DNA of 64,000 nt. Origin: Gambelia wislizenii. Its lineage: Eukaryota; Chordata; Lepidosauria; Squamata; Crotaphytidae. Position numbers and translations under genes: made by a program. Shown here piece by piece: positions 55,140-64,000 of this stretch; the stretch's first letter is position 1, and each line of letters opens with the position of its first letter. The stretch spans positions 259,903,187-259,967,186 of the forward strand of contig JAUMIR010000001.1 in the NCBI GenBank assembly GCA_030847615.1, in the 5' to 3' direction. The notes under the pieces were generated by a model, which searched no databases, was not told where the DNA came from, and saw nothing but the letters and a program-made list of their open reading frames with translations.

Positions 55140-55690
55140 AAAAACTTGTTCAGTCCAGCCTAAAAACTGGCCACAACTCAGTACCTAGCAATCTAACCAG
55201 AACACATGGATCTTAAAGTAATTTTGGTCAGCATAGACTGGACTAATCAATTACAGATTCCTTTGGGAGGGAATTTCCTGAATGAGAGGCAACAGCTAAA
55301 AGACTGACTCTCCAGTGTTCATTAGTCTTAACTGCTCACAATGGAAACAAGCAGGGACTCTGAAGCTGATCTAAGGTGTATGCAGGTTTACATGCTGAGG
55401 GCAATGCTTGAAATTTATTTATTTTTATCAAAAGTATGTTGGCTCTCAGCCCACTAGGACTTCCAAAGTAATGACATTCCAAATAACTAGGCCCTAAACC
55501 ATTAGGGTTTTAAATGTCAAAGCAGACACTAAATGTCAAAACACTTTGGATTGGCTCTAGAAATGCACTGGCGACCAATTAAATGGTACAGTATTGGTAC
55601 AAGTTATTCAATTGTCTTACCCCAAGGAACACTTGGGAGGCCTCATTGTATCAATTACTAAACCACTAATTTGAACTGTTTCACAAATCT
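55140..55690 (-). mobile_element. L2-like LINE fragment, antisense
   Basis: 'aggccctaaaccattagggt', 'aacactttggattggctcta' and 'cactggcgaccaattaaatg' follow the order of a common antisense L2-type ORF2 segment. Highly diverged; no open frame. Confidence 0.5.
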
Positions 55691-56373
55691 ATCATATTGA
55701 ACTTTGTAGCTGTTGTTGTACTCTCTCTTTCTGTTTCTCAATTTATACAAAAGCTTAACAACAGCTTCTACAAACAGGTGGTCATGCTGGCTGGGGATGA
55801 TGGAGACTGTAGGGGACTGTATATGTGAATACTGTTTTTACACTGGAATTCCTTTTTTCCGTTTTCCTCCTCCCCTAAAAATTTCCAAAAAAATAAAAGA
55901 TAAAATAAAATAAACCAGTTTGAGTTGTCTGTCTTGAAATTTCCCAGGAACAGTCCCCCTGTCCAACATTTTTAAAAATTATCAAAACCAGAAGTGTTAG
56001 TTCCAGTCACTTTGTGAGGAATGACTCATTGCCAGTGCACCCAAGATGGGATTAGCAAATAAATTGGTGATGGCATTGTTTAATAGGGCCTTCACTTAAT
56101 CCTCTCGTGGGCGTGTCTATCAGTAATTTTCCACGACACCTTCGTTTATGTCCTTCCATCCTCTTCTGATTTTTTTGTTTTCATTTTGGGGGAATTTCTG
56201 ACAGTCTGTGCCATCCATAGAAGGGGCCAGGGGCAGGAAATTGCTCTCTGGATCCACAACAGTTGTGTGTAGGGTTCTCAGGTCAGGAACATCCCAGGGC
56301 CTGAGATTTCATGGACAAAACCTGAGATCTAGAGACAGTCCCTTGTTACCCAAATGCGTGGGGTTCTGTGGGG

Positions 56374-56391
56374 CACCCACTTGTGATGCCA
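56374..56391 (-). other. Primer-binding-like site, tRNA-Leu type
   Basis: On the minus strand TGGCATCACAAGTGGGTG directly follows the LTR. It resembles the complement of a tRNA-Leu 3' end (TGGTGTCAGRAGTGGG), the primer of ERV-L-like elements. Several mismatches remain. Confidence 0.4.
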
Positions 56392-56392
56392 A

Positions 56393-57119
56393 ATTTACAA
56401 TATTAATTGGGGGAATTATAATAGCTCAGTTGAGTGGCTGTGAGAGGTCAGGTAACTTGTGGGATCTTTACATCTGTGTATATCAGTCCTAACTGCCAAA
56501 ACTCCGTCTTAAAGTAAAATAAAATGGTTTTTATTGAAAATAATAAGGAAGTATTCACATGCACACAAGAGCTACACAAGGCTAACAAAGAGCTAAGGTA
56601 GAAAGTTTGCATAGAGGAATAGATTTGGGGAGTATGGGAGATAATTATCAGTCCTGAAGAGCAGAGATTTGTACAGTGGAGAAAACTCAGACTTGGAGCT
56701 AAGGGTGGTACAGCGATCCAAAAGAATGATGGTGTCCAACTGTAGCACACTTATGTATTGTCAAAGGACTAATATTTATACTCAGTTTTATGTCCTGAAG
56801 GGGTGTTTGAGCCTAAAACAATGCTTGGATGGGTTTTCCCCTATTAAACAAAGGAAACCGCGACTTCGCTAATTGTCGCTAATGGCTGAGATATTGGATT
56901 TGATGGGTTCATGACAACCTCTGTATTTTGGGATCGGAAAGGTGTGAGGAAAAGCTTTCTGGGGATAATGGTGGTTCCAGTCACTTGTTTGTTTGTGAGG
57001 AATGACTCATTGCCAATGCACCCAAGAGGGGATTAGCACATAAATTGGTGATGGCATTGTTTAATAGGGCCTTCACTTAATCTTATCTTGGGCATGTCTA
57101 TTAGTAATTTTCCACGACA
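56393..57119 (-). repeat. 5' LTR of the retroelement
   Basis: About 727 bp, starting TGTCGTGG. On the minus strand a TATA-like TATAAATA lies at 56780-56773 and a poly(A) signal AATAAA at 56535-56530, about 240 bp later, giving a U3-R-U5 order. The CA end is not clear, so the right border is set by the primer site. The shared sequence extends slightly before TGTCG, so the start may lie a little further out. Confidence 0.5.
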
Positions 57120-57139
57120 CCTGCGTTTATGTCCTGGTA

Positions 57140-58282
57140 ACCTCCACCTGACCTCCCATTTGGTCCTCCCTGGTTTACTTAGGCCTCATGACGTTTCTTA
57201 ATATTGCCAAATAACGAAATATTATAGGGAGGAGTTGCAAGGTGCGGTAACACTCTGATGGTATCAGAAGGGGCAGCACCTGGTGATATCATTAAGTATG
57301 ATACACCAAGCATCAACCATACTTGCATAGAATATATCATTCAAATTAAAAAAAAAACTGAGCAAGTTTAACAAAGAATGAAAATACATATACTGTACAT
57401 GCACTTTTCAAAGCCGAGTCCTCACTCTGTTAATTGAGTCTTAAGAAAGAAAGGGGAATGTGTTTTCATGGGAAATAGTCACTCACTCACAAAAACTCAA
57501 CTACACACTGCTGAAGTCTCTTCTTCAGAGATGTGTGTTCTGTTAACAAACGGACCATACATTTCTTTTGTTAAAATAAGGCCTAATAGAAACTTTAATC
57601 TTACAGTGGATCTAGATGTCCCTATGTAAGAATTGCTGCAAGTCAGATGCTTCAGCAACGTTTATGATCTGGATAAAAGTTTGTTATAGGGTATTTATGT
57701 AGTGGGAGGGAGAATCCGTTGAAGAAAAGCAGGATACTACAGCTTTGTGTGGTGGGCCATCAGCAAAGAATTGGCAGTGTCACAGCCTGTGCCTGGTTAC
57801 TTTCATGTTTTTGATCATAGCTTAGGAGATCATATTTTTGCACATAAAATTAAACTGCAATCTAGCACTTTTTGCACAAGTGGAAGCATAGCTTGGGTTT
57901 GTATGCTCCATGCTCCCTTCTACAATGGTGAAAAGGAGTTACACATTAAATTTTAAAATTTGACTTTCTAAAAATGAAGGGAGTATTCAAGCAAGCCAGG
58001 ATTAAATTGATGTTTATCATGCAGACTGGTTCTCCAATTATTGTTTAAATTAACCAGAATTTCTCCCAACCAAACTTTAGTCATAACAAGAAATGTTGAT
58101 TGGTTTTAAAAAAGGAGCTGAAAGCTTGGGCAGAGCCAGTAGGAGTGTAAGTCAGAGGCCTATGTGTGGCCTCTGCAGGTAGCATAAAATTGGGGTTTAA
58201 TGTCACACTTGAACCAGGTGCTTGAGTTCAAGATCAGTGAGGAAATTTTTACAGGAGAGCTCATTATCTTTAAAATATATGT
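57140..58282. other. Unassigned DNA
   Basis: No gene or element is recognised. Confidence 0.4.
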
Positions 58283-58603
58283 AGTACGACCCCCATATCC
58301 ACAGGACCAGTAACCACAGTTACACTTGCCTGTATCTAAAAAAATATGGTCTGTCTAGGCATTTTCTAGGTCCTCCAGTAAGATTCCATGGTAAACTTTC
58401 ACTAGAAGTTGACCACAGAATCATGCTGGAGAACCTAGAAATTCCTAGAGAAGTGATTTCTCTAGGAATCTCTAGGTCTTCCAGTGTGACTCTATGGCAT
58501 TCTTGGGTCAAAAGTCATTCATTTAAATAGGGTTTGCTATTATCTGCAGTTTTGCATTTCCACAGTAAGTCCAGGAACATATGCCCCGTGGATATGAGGG
58601 TTG
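58283..58603. mobile_element. Tigger/pogo-like MITE with internal duplication
   Basis: Ends GTACGACCCCCATATCCAC and GTGGATATGAGGGTTGTA are inverted repeats. The block 'ctaggtcctccagtaagatt' recurs as 'ctaggtcttccagtgtgact' about 100 bp on, and this copy is longer than its relatives. Confidence 0.65.
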
Positions 58604-59631
58604 TATTTTGCGCATGTGTATATGCACATGCTTTTAGAACCAAATTAAAATCTGGTTATTAATTTGTGTATGTGTGTGTGAAGGTCCATGTATTTGTTTA
58701 ATTTTTAATCCAGAAACCTCGAGCTGGAAGAATAAATGAATTACTTATGAATGCAGTTCCCTTCCTTCGTTCAAGATAAATCTATTCCATACCACTCTCT
58801 GTTTATCTATTATTTAAGTAGAAAACATATACAACTACATCACTGTTTGGCAAAATGTTTCACATCCACTGTGCTGAGACCTCTGAGCACACAGTTACTA
58901 ATAATTTATTTCTTACTCACTAATGAGGACTTATGAATGATTTACTAGCCTCAGTAGGAGAAGGCTACATAATTTAAGAACAAAGCAGGACAAGGATTTC
59001 AGTCCACAATGGGCAGTAGATTGCCAGCACTCAAAATAATTTAATAATGGGAAAGAACCTTTTTCTCTGTTCAGGAAAACAATTCAAACAGTGAATTTGA
59101 AAGCTGTTAAAGATCAGGACTGCTATCTTGATTGGCCATATCCCAAGGCAGGATGTGGTTATTCGATCATATGGCTATGCCCCCTCTGGAATAACAGTGA
59201 GAGCAAAGAGACTGCTGTATGGAAAAGGGATGTTACAGAAAACCTATATATCCCTGTTTCTGTCTCTGTCTATACCTATACAATAACCATATGTTCTATA
59301 ACGAATCTAGAGGGTTAATCCAATTATGGGGAGAAGGTCCCCTTAGATATTTGAATTATGAGGAAGCCCATTATCTCAGGAATGTCCTCTGGCTATCTCT
59401 TCAGTAATACTCACTTTACTGTCAGCTCAGTGCCTGTCTGTCCATCCATCCATCCATCCATCCATCCATATTTCATCACCTTTACCAGTTGCTAGTGAGT
59501 TACCTCATTTGTTCTTAGCACTAGGTTTTCTGTCTCTTTTGCTTATTTGAGAGGACCCATCAAACATATCTGAGAACTGTACAGTATTTCATAACCTGAC
59601 TCTGTGGTGCTGTGGTCGATCCCTGGAGCCT
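58604..59631. other. Unassigned DNA
   Basis: A (CATC)n tract lies at 59441-59469 and a (TGTG)n stretch near 58665-58680. If the minus-strand exon at 59.7 kb is real, the DNA just below 59632 is its 3'UTR; an AATAAG lies near 59540. Confidence 0.4.
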
Positions 59632-59834
59632 TTAATTCTGCAGCGTTTCCCACTTTTGCCTTATCTTGGAGAAGAAAGCATCCACCCAGAGTGAAATTTG
59701 TTTCACTATCATGTCACCTTTTCTGCTAAGTCCATTGTTACAGAAATGAATGAAATTACTTCTGATATCTTCTGGCTTCATTAACTCTTCTCCTGAACTA
59801 GAAAATGAGAGCTTGTTAGATTCATCTGTGGATG
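59632..59834 (-). CDS. Candidate terminal coding exon of an unidentified gene
   Basis: On the minus strand a strong acceptor (pyrimidine-rich 'attcttttctggttctcag', AG complementing 59835-59836) is followed by 203 bp open to a TAA at 59634-59632. The peptide looks natural: an acidic/serine stretch, then FIHFCNNGLSRKGDMIVKQI and DAFFSKIRQKWETLQN at the C-terminus. Codon third positions vary as in real genes. Upstream the same frame continues by chance into non-coding repeat sequence. I cannot name the family. The upstream exon should lie at higher coordinates or outside the window. Confidence 0.4.
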
Positions 59835-60039
59835 CTGAGAACCAGAAAAGAATCATCCTGAAATGAAGAGCAAGCACGTAGGGCCCAGGACAAAGTACAG
59901 TACTACACCTTGGAGTGTCCAGTTCAGGATAAGAGCAGAAACATAGGACTCTGCCTGATACAGAATCAGACCCAGTAATTGTAGAAGCAGACTGCAGCAG
60001 TAGCTTCAGGTAAGATTCTTTCCTAGCCCTGCCGCAGGA

Positions 60040-60165
60040 TGGGAAATAGTGTGGCCATTCAGCTGCTGTTGAACTGCAGCTCCAAGTATTCCTCACCACT
60101 AGCTGTGGTGGCAAGTGCTTCTGGGAGCTGCAGTCCAGCAACATTTGGAAAGCAAGACAATCCCT
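60040..60165. mobile_element. Fold-back MITE, hAT-like
   Basis: 'gttgaactgcagctccaag' and 'gggagctgcagtccagcaa' are inverted halves with 'agctgtggtggcaag' between. Confidence 0.6.
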
Positions 60166-60204
60166 ACAATACCTGAGTATTTCCTGGTCATCCCCATCTA
60201 TGTA

Positions 60205-60433
60205 CAGTTGTCTGTCCGTATTCACGGATTTGGTATCCACGGATTTAAGTATTCACAGATTGAAAATATTCTTTAAAAAATAATAATCCAAAAGCCAACC
60301 TTGATTTTGCCATCTTATATAAGGGACACCATTTTGCTATGTCATTGCATATAATGGGACTTGAGTATTCACAGATTTTGGTATCCATGGGGGGTCCTGG
60401 AACCAAACCCCAGTGAATATGAAGGAACAACTG
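60205..60433. mobile_element. Tigger-like MITE
   Basis: Ends CAGTTGTCTGTCCGTATTC and GAATATGAAGGAACAACTG with TA on both sides. It is the inverted orientation of the 53.4-kb copy ('tcttatataagggacaccat'). Confidence 0.8.
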
Positions 60434-60735
60434 TATTAATTAGGCCTGATCCTGAACAGCTTCTGAAACAGTTGAAATCAAGTCTGTTCAGGGCAGTATG
60501 GTGGTACTTTGTTCTCGGTTTCCTTTCCACCTCTGCCCACCAACTTAGTTTGAATTTTATGCCCACTGAACATATTTAGTCCTCCCTGGGCTATTTCTCT
60601 GGTTTCCCCCCTCCAATAAAGTGTTTTCCCACATCCATCCATGTGTGTGTGTATTATAGTTCTACAAACTTGTGTAATTCTACAGGAAGCCATGGCTGGT
60701 AGGGCTGTATTTTCCAGCCCCTGGTCTATGGAGTT

Positions 60736-61286
60736 TGTTGATATTAATAAAACCCTAAGTCAGATCCAGGTTTACTTACAAGGAGAAAAGTCTTTATTTG
60801 AGAAAACTCACAGCATATATAGCCATTTCCCACAATAAAGAGAGTCAGACAGGCCTTGCATGGGATAATCAGCCTGTCTGTACATTGCTAATTGTGACTA
60901 CCTCCTCAGCCTTCCCTTGGACGAAACACCTGACTCCCAAATTAATGGGGCTGCTCCCCAGCCAGTTGTATTCTGGAAGGAAAAACCCAGATTGCTCCCT
61001 CCCAAGACAACAAGACTTTATAAGGGAGAGCAAACCCCCAGATCAGCCCCAATGGCAGCCTCCTACCCCACCTCCTAGGTTGCAGAACCTGTAGAGGCAG
61101 TTCCAGAGCCCAACCCTTCACCAAAGGGATGTCAAGGTATATAGTGGACTATAAAATTCTCCGCCTCTTACCTGCCACTGACAAGGGACAAACATCTGTT
61201 TAGTCCTTTCCTCCCTACCAGGTTAGCCACTCCTCCCTATTGCAATCCCCAGGCAGATAACTAACCTTTGTTTAATATCAACCCCA
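60736..61286 (-). repeat. LTR-like sequence
   Basis: On the minus strand it starts TGGGGTTGATATTAAAC and ends TTAATATCAACA, a TG..CA pair with matching inverted termini (GTTGATATTAA). A TATA-like TTATAAAG lies near 61020 and AATAAAG near 60798, giving U3-R-U5 spacing. No flanking target duplication, primer site or coding region is recognised, so solo LTR versus partial element is open. Confidence 0.45.
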
Positions 61287-61289
61287 CCC

Positions 61290-61620
61290 AATCACAGGAT
61301 GCCACCTGCCATGACTACCAGAAATCATGCAGGGCCAGCCCAAGTCCGTCCCACCTAAGTGATTGAGCAAATCATGTGGAGGAGGCCAACAGTGCTCACA
61401 ATACACCAGAGGCCCACTGTCATGACTACCATGAAAAACAGGCAGTGCCTGTGTATGAAGGCCCCTACCCTTGAGCAAGTCAAAGTCATTCCCTCACTGA
61501 GGTGAATGACCCAAACAGGAGGAGGCAGGGTGCACTCCCCAGGTACCAGATGCCATCTGCCATGAATACCACAAATCATGCTGTGCAGGTCCAGAGCCAC
61601 GTTGGGAGGGAAGAACAGCT
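61290..61620. repeat. Degenerate direct repeats beside the LTR-like region
   Basis: 'gccatgactaccagaaatca', 'tcatgactaccatgaaaaac' and 'gccatgaataccacaaatca' recur about every 120 bp (near 61308, 61420 and 61559), with 'aggatgccacctgcc' and 'agatgccatctgcc' before two of them. This may be an extended U3 or an adjoining minisatellite. Confidence 0.5.
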
Positions 61621-63299
61621 TCTCTTGAAGAATGAGAGTAAATCCAGATGATACATTTATCATGGTTTTTGCAGAGTATTTCCCCAGTGGTTGAAGACAT
61701 CTGTTTGTTATAATACAAATTTTCTCACCTGTTTGTCTTGCATTTAGTGTGGCTTATTTTGGTGATTGACTATTAGAACATAAAGAAGGTTTTAATTTGC
61801 AAGACAGATTGATGAAGCATATCTCTGTGAGGAAGTCTTGTTTTGGGAGATAAAACAAGTTAATTCTAAGGAGTATACATTCCCCTTAACTTCTGCTTTG
61901 ACCTTGAGGGAGGGATTGGAGCAATCAAGTTAGGGCATGTCCAGTGGTATCTACCTTCTTCACTGTCTTGATCTATGAATGCCTTTGTTAATGATGTAGG
62001 TGCAGAATGAGGATATCACTTGAAAATCTACCCAGTTAATTATGAATGGAGTAAAAATATCAGGTTATGTCTTAGTAAATATAAAGGATTTGGATCAGCA
62101 GAGTGCAATATGTGTAGTGATGCAGTTAAATTGACAAAGAGGTGGGATTAGGAGTGGGCACATGTGAACACCTTCACTAGTGAACACTAAGATTGATAGG
62201 ACATAATAATGATAAGGAAGGAAAACTGATATTATAGTTTCAAAATCCTCCTTTGGGGTTAATTTTAAGACCATTTTATGCCACCTTTCCTGAATGGGGA
62301 GAGTGCTGCTAGATGCTTCTTTTATTTTAAATAACTGGGGAGGTGGTTCCTCTGAATTTTTCCCAGGAGGGAAGCTGTGCTTTGATATTCATGAAACTTT
62401 ATCTTGTAGGAACTGATGTCATTTTTTGTTCTGTAATGAGAGCTACAGTGAGCTATGACAAAGGGGAAGAGAAATGTGAAAACGATAGGTAGAAGAAGGT
62501 GCTGCAAATATATTTTAAGACTAATTTAATTTTGCCTTTTGTTTAGAGCTTTGCTAGCAACTGTACTATGGAACAGTTGGTTAACTATTCAAAATAACCC
62601 CAAAAGGGTAAAAAATTAAAACATGTTCTGTTTAAATGTATGGTGAAAATATAAGTGTGTTTCTTGGAATAAGTTCATTTCTAATGGGGCTTCATTCTAA
62701 AAAGAAGTACACTTAGAACTGAAGGCTGCTCTGTAGGTTCCCATAGCCTCTACCAAAGCACATTTCATTATGGGAAGATGGGTATTGGTATGATATGCCT
62801 CAAATTGTAAGTAGACGTGAATACATTTGTGCTTCACAGAGATTATGGGCTAAATCTGTAACTCCAGTGGTACTTACAGTAGTACTTCCTTCCCCTCCCC
62901 TCTCCTCCCTTCCCCTTCCAGGGGTCTGACCCTGATTAGCTTCCAAGATCAGATGGGATCTGGTACCTTCATGTTATTAACTGGTTTCTTAAATATATGG
63001 CTGTTTCTGCCTACTTATATTCAGTTCACAGGATACATACGCTCCCCCCTCCCCCACACCAAGCCAGTAGCTATTCTTGGCATGACTTTTATCCTTTTTT
63101 CAATTACGCTGAAAATGTAAATTTGCCTTGATTATAATTGCTTTGCGATTTATATGTGTTTCACCATCCCACAAACGTGTGCTCTGTTTTTCCCACATTC
63201 ACAGTGATATCGTGGTGTGGTCATCAGCTCATTTGCAAAACTCTTCTCTCCTTTTTGTCCCTTCCCTCTCAATACCTCTGGTGTTAGCTAAATGACTTC
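61621..63299. other. Unassigned DNA
   Basis: Apart from the 5S-SINE fragment below, no gene or element is recognised. A pyrimidine-rich patch lies near 62887-62930. Confidence 0.4.
62934..62976 (-). mobile_element. 5S-rRNA-derived SINE fragment
   Basis: The minus strand reads 'ccatctgatcttggaagcta', the 5' part of 5S rRNA, with no SINE body following. Confidence 0.6.
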
Positions 63300-64000
63300 T
63301 AGGGCTCAGTTACATGACAGTTTTTATTGTAGTAATTAGCACTTTATCGCAGTTTCACAACAGTGCTGCATAGTTCAAATGATTTATTGCTAAATCGGTT
63401 TATTGGTTTAGTTTTCTGCTTTTTTCTGCTTTATAATTCACACAGACTGAGGCAGGGGCGTGGCCTCCCAAGCATATGTGGGGGAAGAGCGAGAGAAAGT
63501 CCTGGCACCTTTCCTTTGATTACCAGAGGAATGCCTAATTTTTATTCCTTTAGCATGGAGTGTCAGCCTGTCACCCACTCCCCCCCTCTCTCTCGCTAGC
63601 TGGGGATTCTTCAGCTGGCAGCAGCCAAGCAGGAAGATACCGAGGAGCTGTGAGGGGATGGGGGAAGAGAGAAACGGAATTGCGGCAGGCGAGGGAAAGA
63701 ACACACACACACAGACGGAGCAGCCAAGCAAGAGACATCTGGGCGATTGGGATGGGTAATAGCACTCGCTTGGTCTTTTCCATGGCTGGAAACAACAGTG
63801 GATGGATCTTTTCATCTCGGCTCCTCCATCCCCTCCAAGTCCAAACCCCTCCCTATTAGTTAGTTCAACCAATCACGGCAAAGCTCTGCTGTGACTGTAT
63901 CGGGAAGATTGCTGGTAATTCACACAGCCCTTAGTGAAATGGTCGTTCACACAATCGAAAGTGCGCTAAGTCGCGCTACTTTTCAAAAAAGTCAGGAAAA
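63300..64000. mobile_element. CpG-rich element sharing an end with 31277-32409; runs off the window
   Basis: The left end 'agggctcagttacatgacag' matches the reversed right end of the 31.3-kb element (CAGTCACACGACAG). Toward 64000 CpG rises ('aagtcgcgctactttt', 'aatcgaaagtgcgct'). (AC)n lies near 63701-63711. The other end is outside the window. Confidence 0.4.

Larger units (their letters stand above)
56001..57119 (-). mobile_element. Deleted LTR retroelement (endogenous retrovirus-like)
   Basis: Read on the minus strand: a full-size LTR (57119 to about 56393), a primer-binding-like site, about 230 bp of leader or relic sequence, then the start of a second LTR copy (56138 to 56001), which is truncated. 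The two LTR starts share about 140-165 bp, from 'tgtcgtggaaaattact' to 'gtgactggaa'. The gag, pol and env regions are gone. No protein remains. Confidence 0.6.

Noticed and set aside
59441..59469. CRISPR-like array of CATC units
   Set aside because: It is a plain (CATC)n microsatellite in vertebrate DNA, with no spacers.
60001..60016. Splice-donor-like TTCAG|GTAAGA on the plus strand
   Set aside because: All three plus frames in front of it hit stops within about 60 bp of any acceptor.
59632..60240. A single 202-codon minus-strand gene
   Set aside because: The N-terminal third reads through a fold-back MITE (60040-60165), so only the part after the splice acceptor near 59835 is considered.
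63438..63872. 144-codon minus-strand open frame
   Set aside because: It has no recognisable motif and no splice context, and sits in GC-rich sequence within a probable DNA element.

Overview
The window looks like nuclear DNA of a vertebrate, most likely a squamate reptile (a lizard, perhaps iguanian). The evidence is the repeat mix: a CR1 LINE tail, an L1 ORF2 fragment, L2-like LINE ends, 5S-rRNA-derived SINEs, several tRNA-derived SINE families, and many hAT, Tigger/pogo-like and Helitron-like DNA elements. There are no bacterial-style genes or operons, no CRISPR array and no complete protein-coding gene. Most open frames are chance frames or lie inside transposons. All family names rest on recognition by eye; no database was searched.

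Layout. 1-5 kb: fold-back and Tigger-like MITEs, plus a palindrome with a degenerate hammerhead-ribozyme-like core. 5.6-8.7 kb: copy 1 of a 635-bp dispersed element (family E), a 115-bp candidate exon at 6494-6608, a Helitron-like element and copy 1 of another dispersed family (D). 8.7-11.2 kb: mostly unique DNA with a weaker minus-strand candidate exon. 11.2-14.2 kb: a 5S SINE, a MIR-like SINE, a 1.35-kb CR1 3' end and a Helitron-like minisatellite. 16.8-19 kb: family E copy 2, then the only clear CpG island (about 17.96-18.96 kb), with a possible first exon and a strong splice donor at 18759. 20-30 kb: SINEs and MITEs in AT-rich DNA.

30.9-32.4 kb: a 219-bp hAT MITE with a perfect 8-bp target duplication, then a CpG-rich 1.13-kb inverted-repeat element whose end reappears at 63.3 kb. 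33-39 kb: L2-like LINE ends, a 5S SINE and a tRNA SINE with a 12-bp duplication. 39.75-41.24 kb: a hAT element with perfect 8-bp target duplications holding a fold-back element that in turn holds a SINE. 43.4-47 kb: fold-back, Tigger and hAT elements, including two hAT-type insertions at the same target motif. 48.0-50.3 kb: an antisense L1 ORF2 relic split by a Tigger-like MITE. 51.4-52.5 kb: family E copy 3 and family D copy 2. 56.0-57.1 kb: a deleted minus-strand LTR retroelement with a tRNA-Leu-like primer site. 59.6-59.8 kb: a candidate minus-strand terminal exon. 60.7-61.6 kb: a second LTR-like region.

Nothing here proves a new biological system. The best leads are the family E and D elements, the CpG-rich inverted-repeat family (31.3 and 63.3 kb), the three-layer hAT nest, the ribozyme-like palindrome, and the candidate exons near 6.5 and 59.7 kb, which together with the CpG island suggest that the window overlaps or borders one or two genes.
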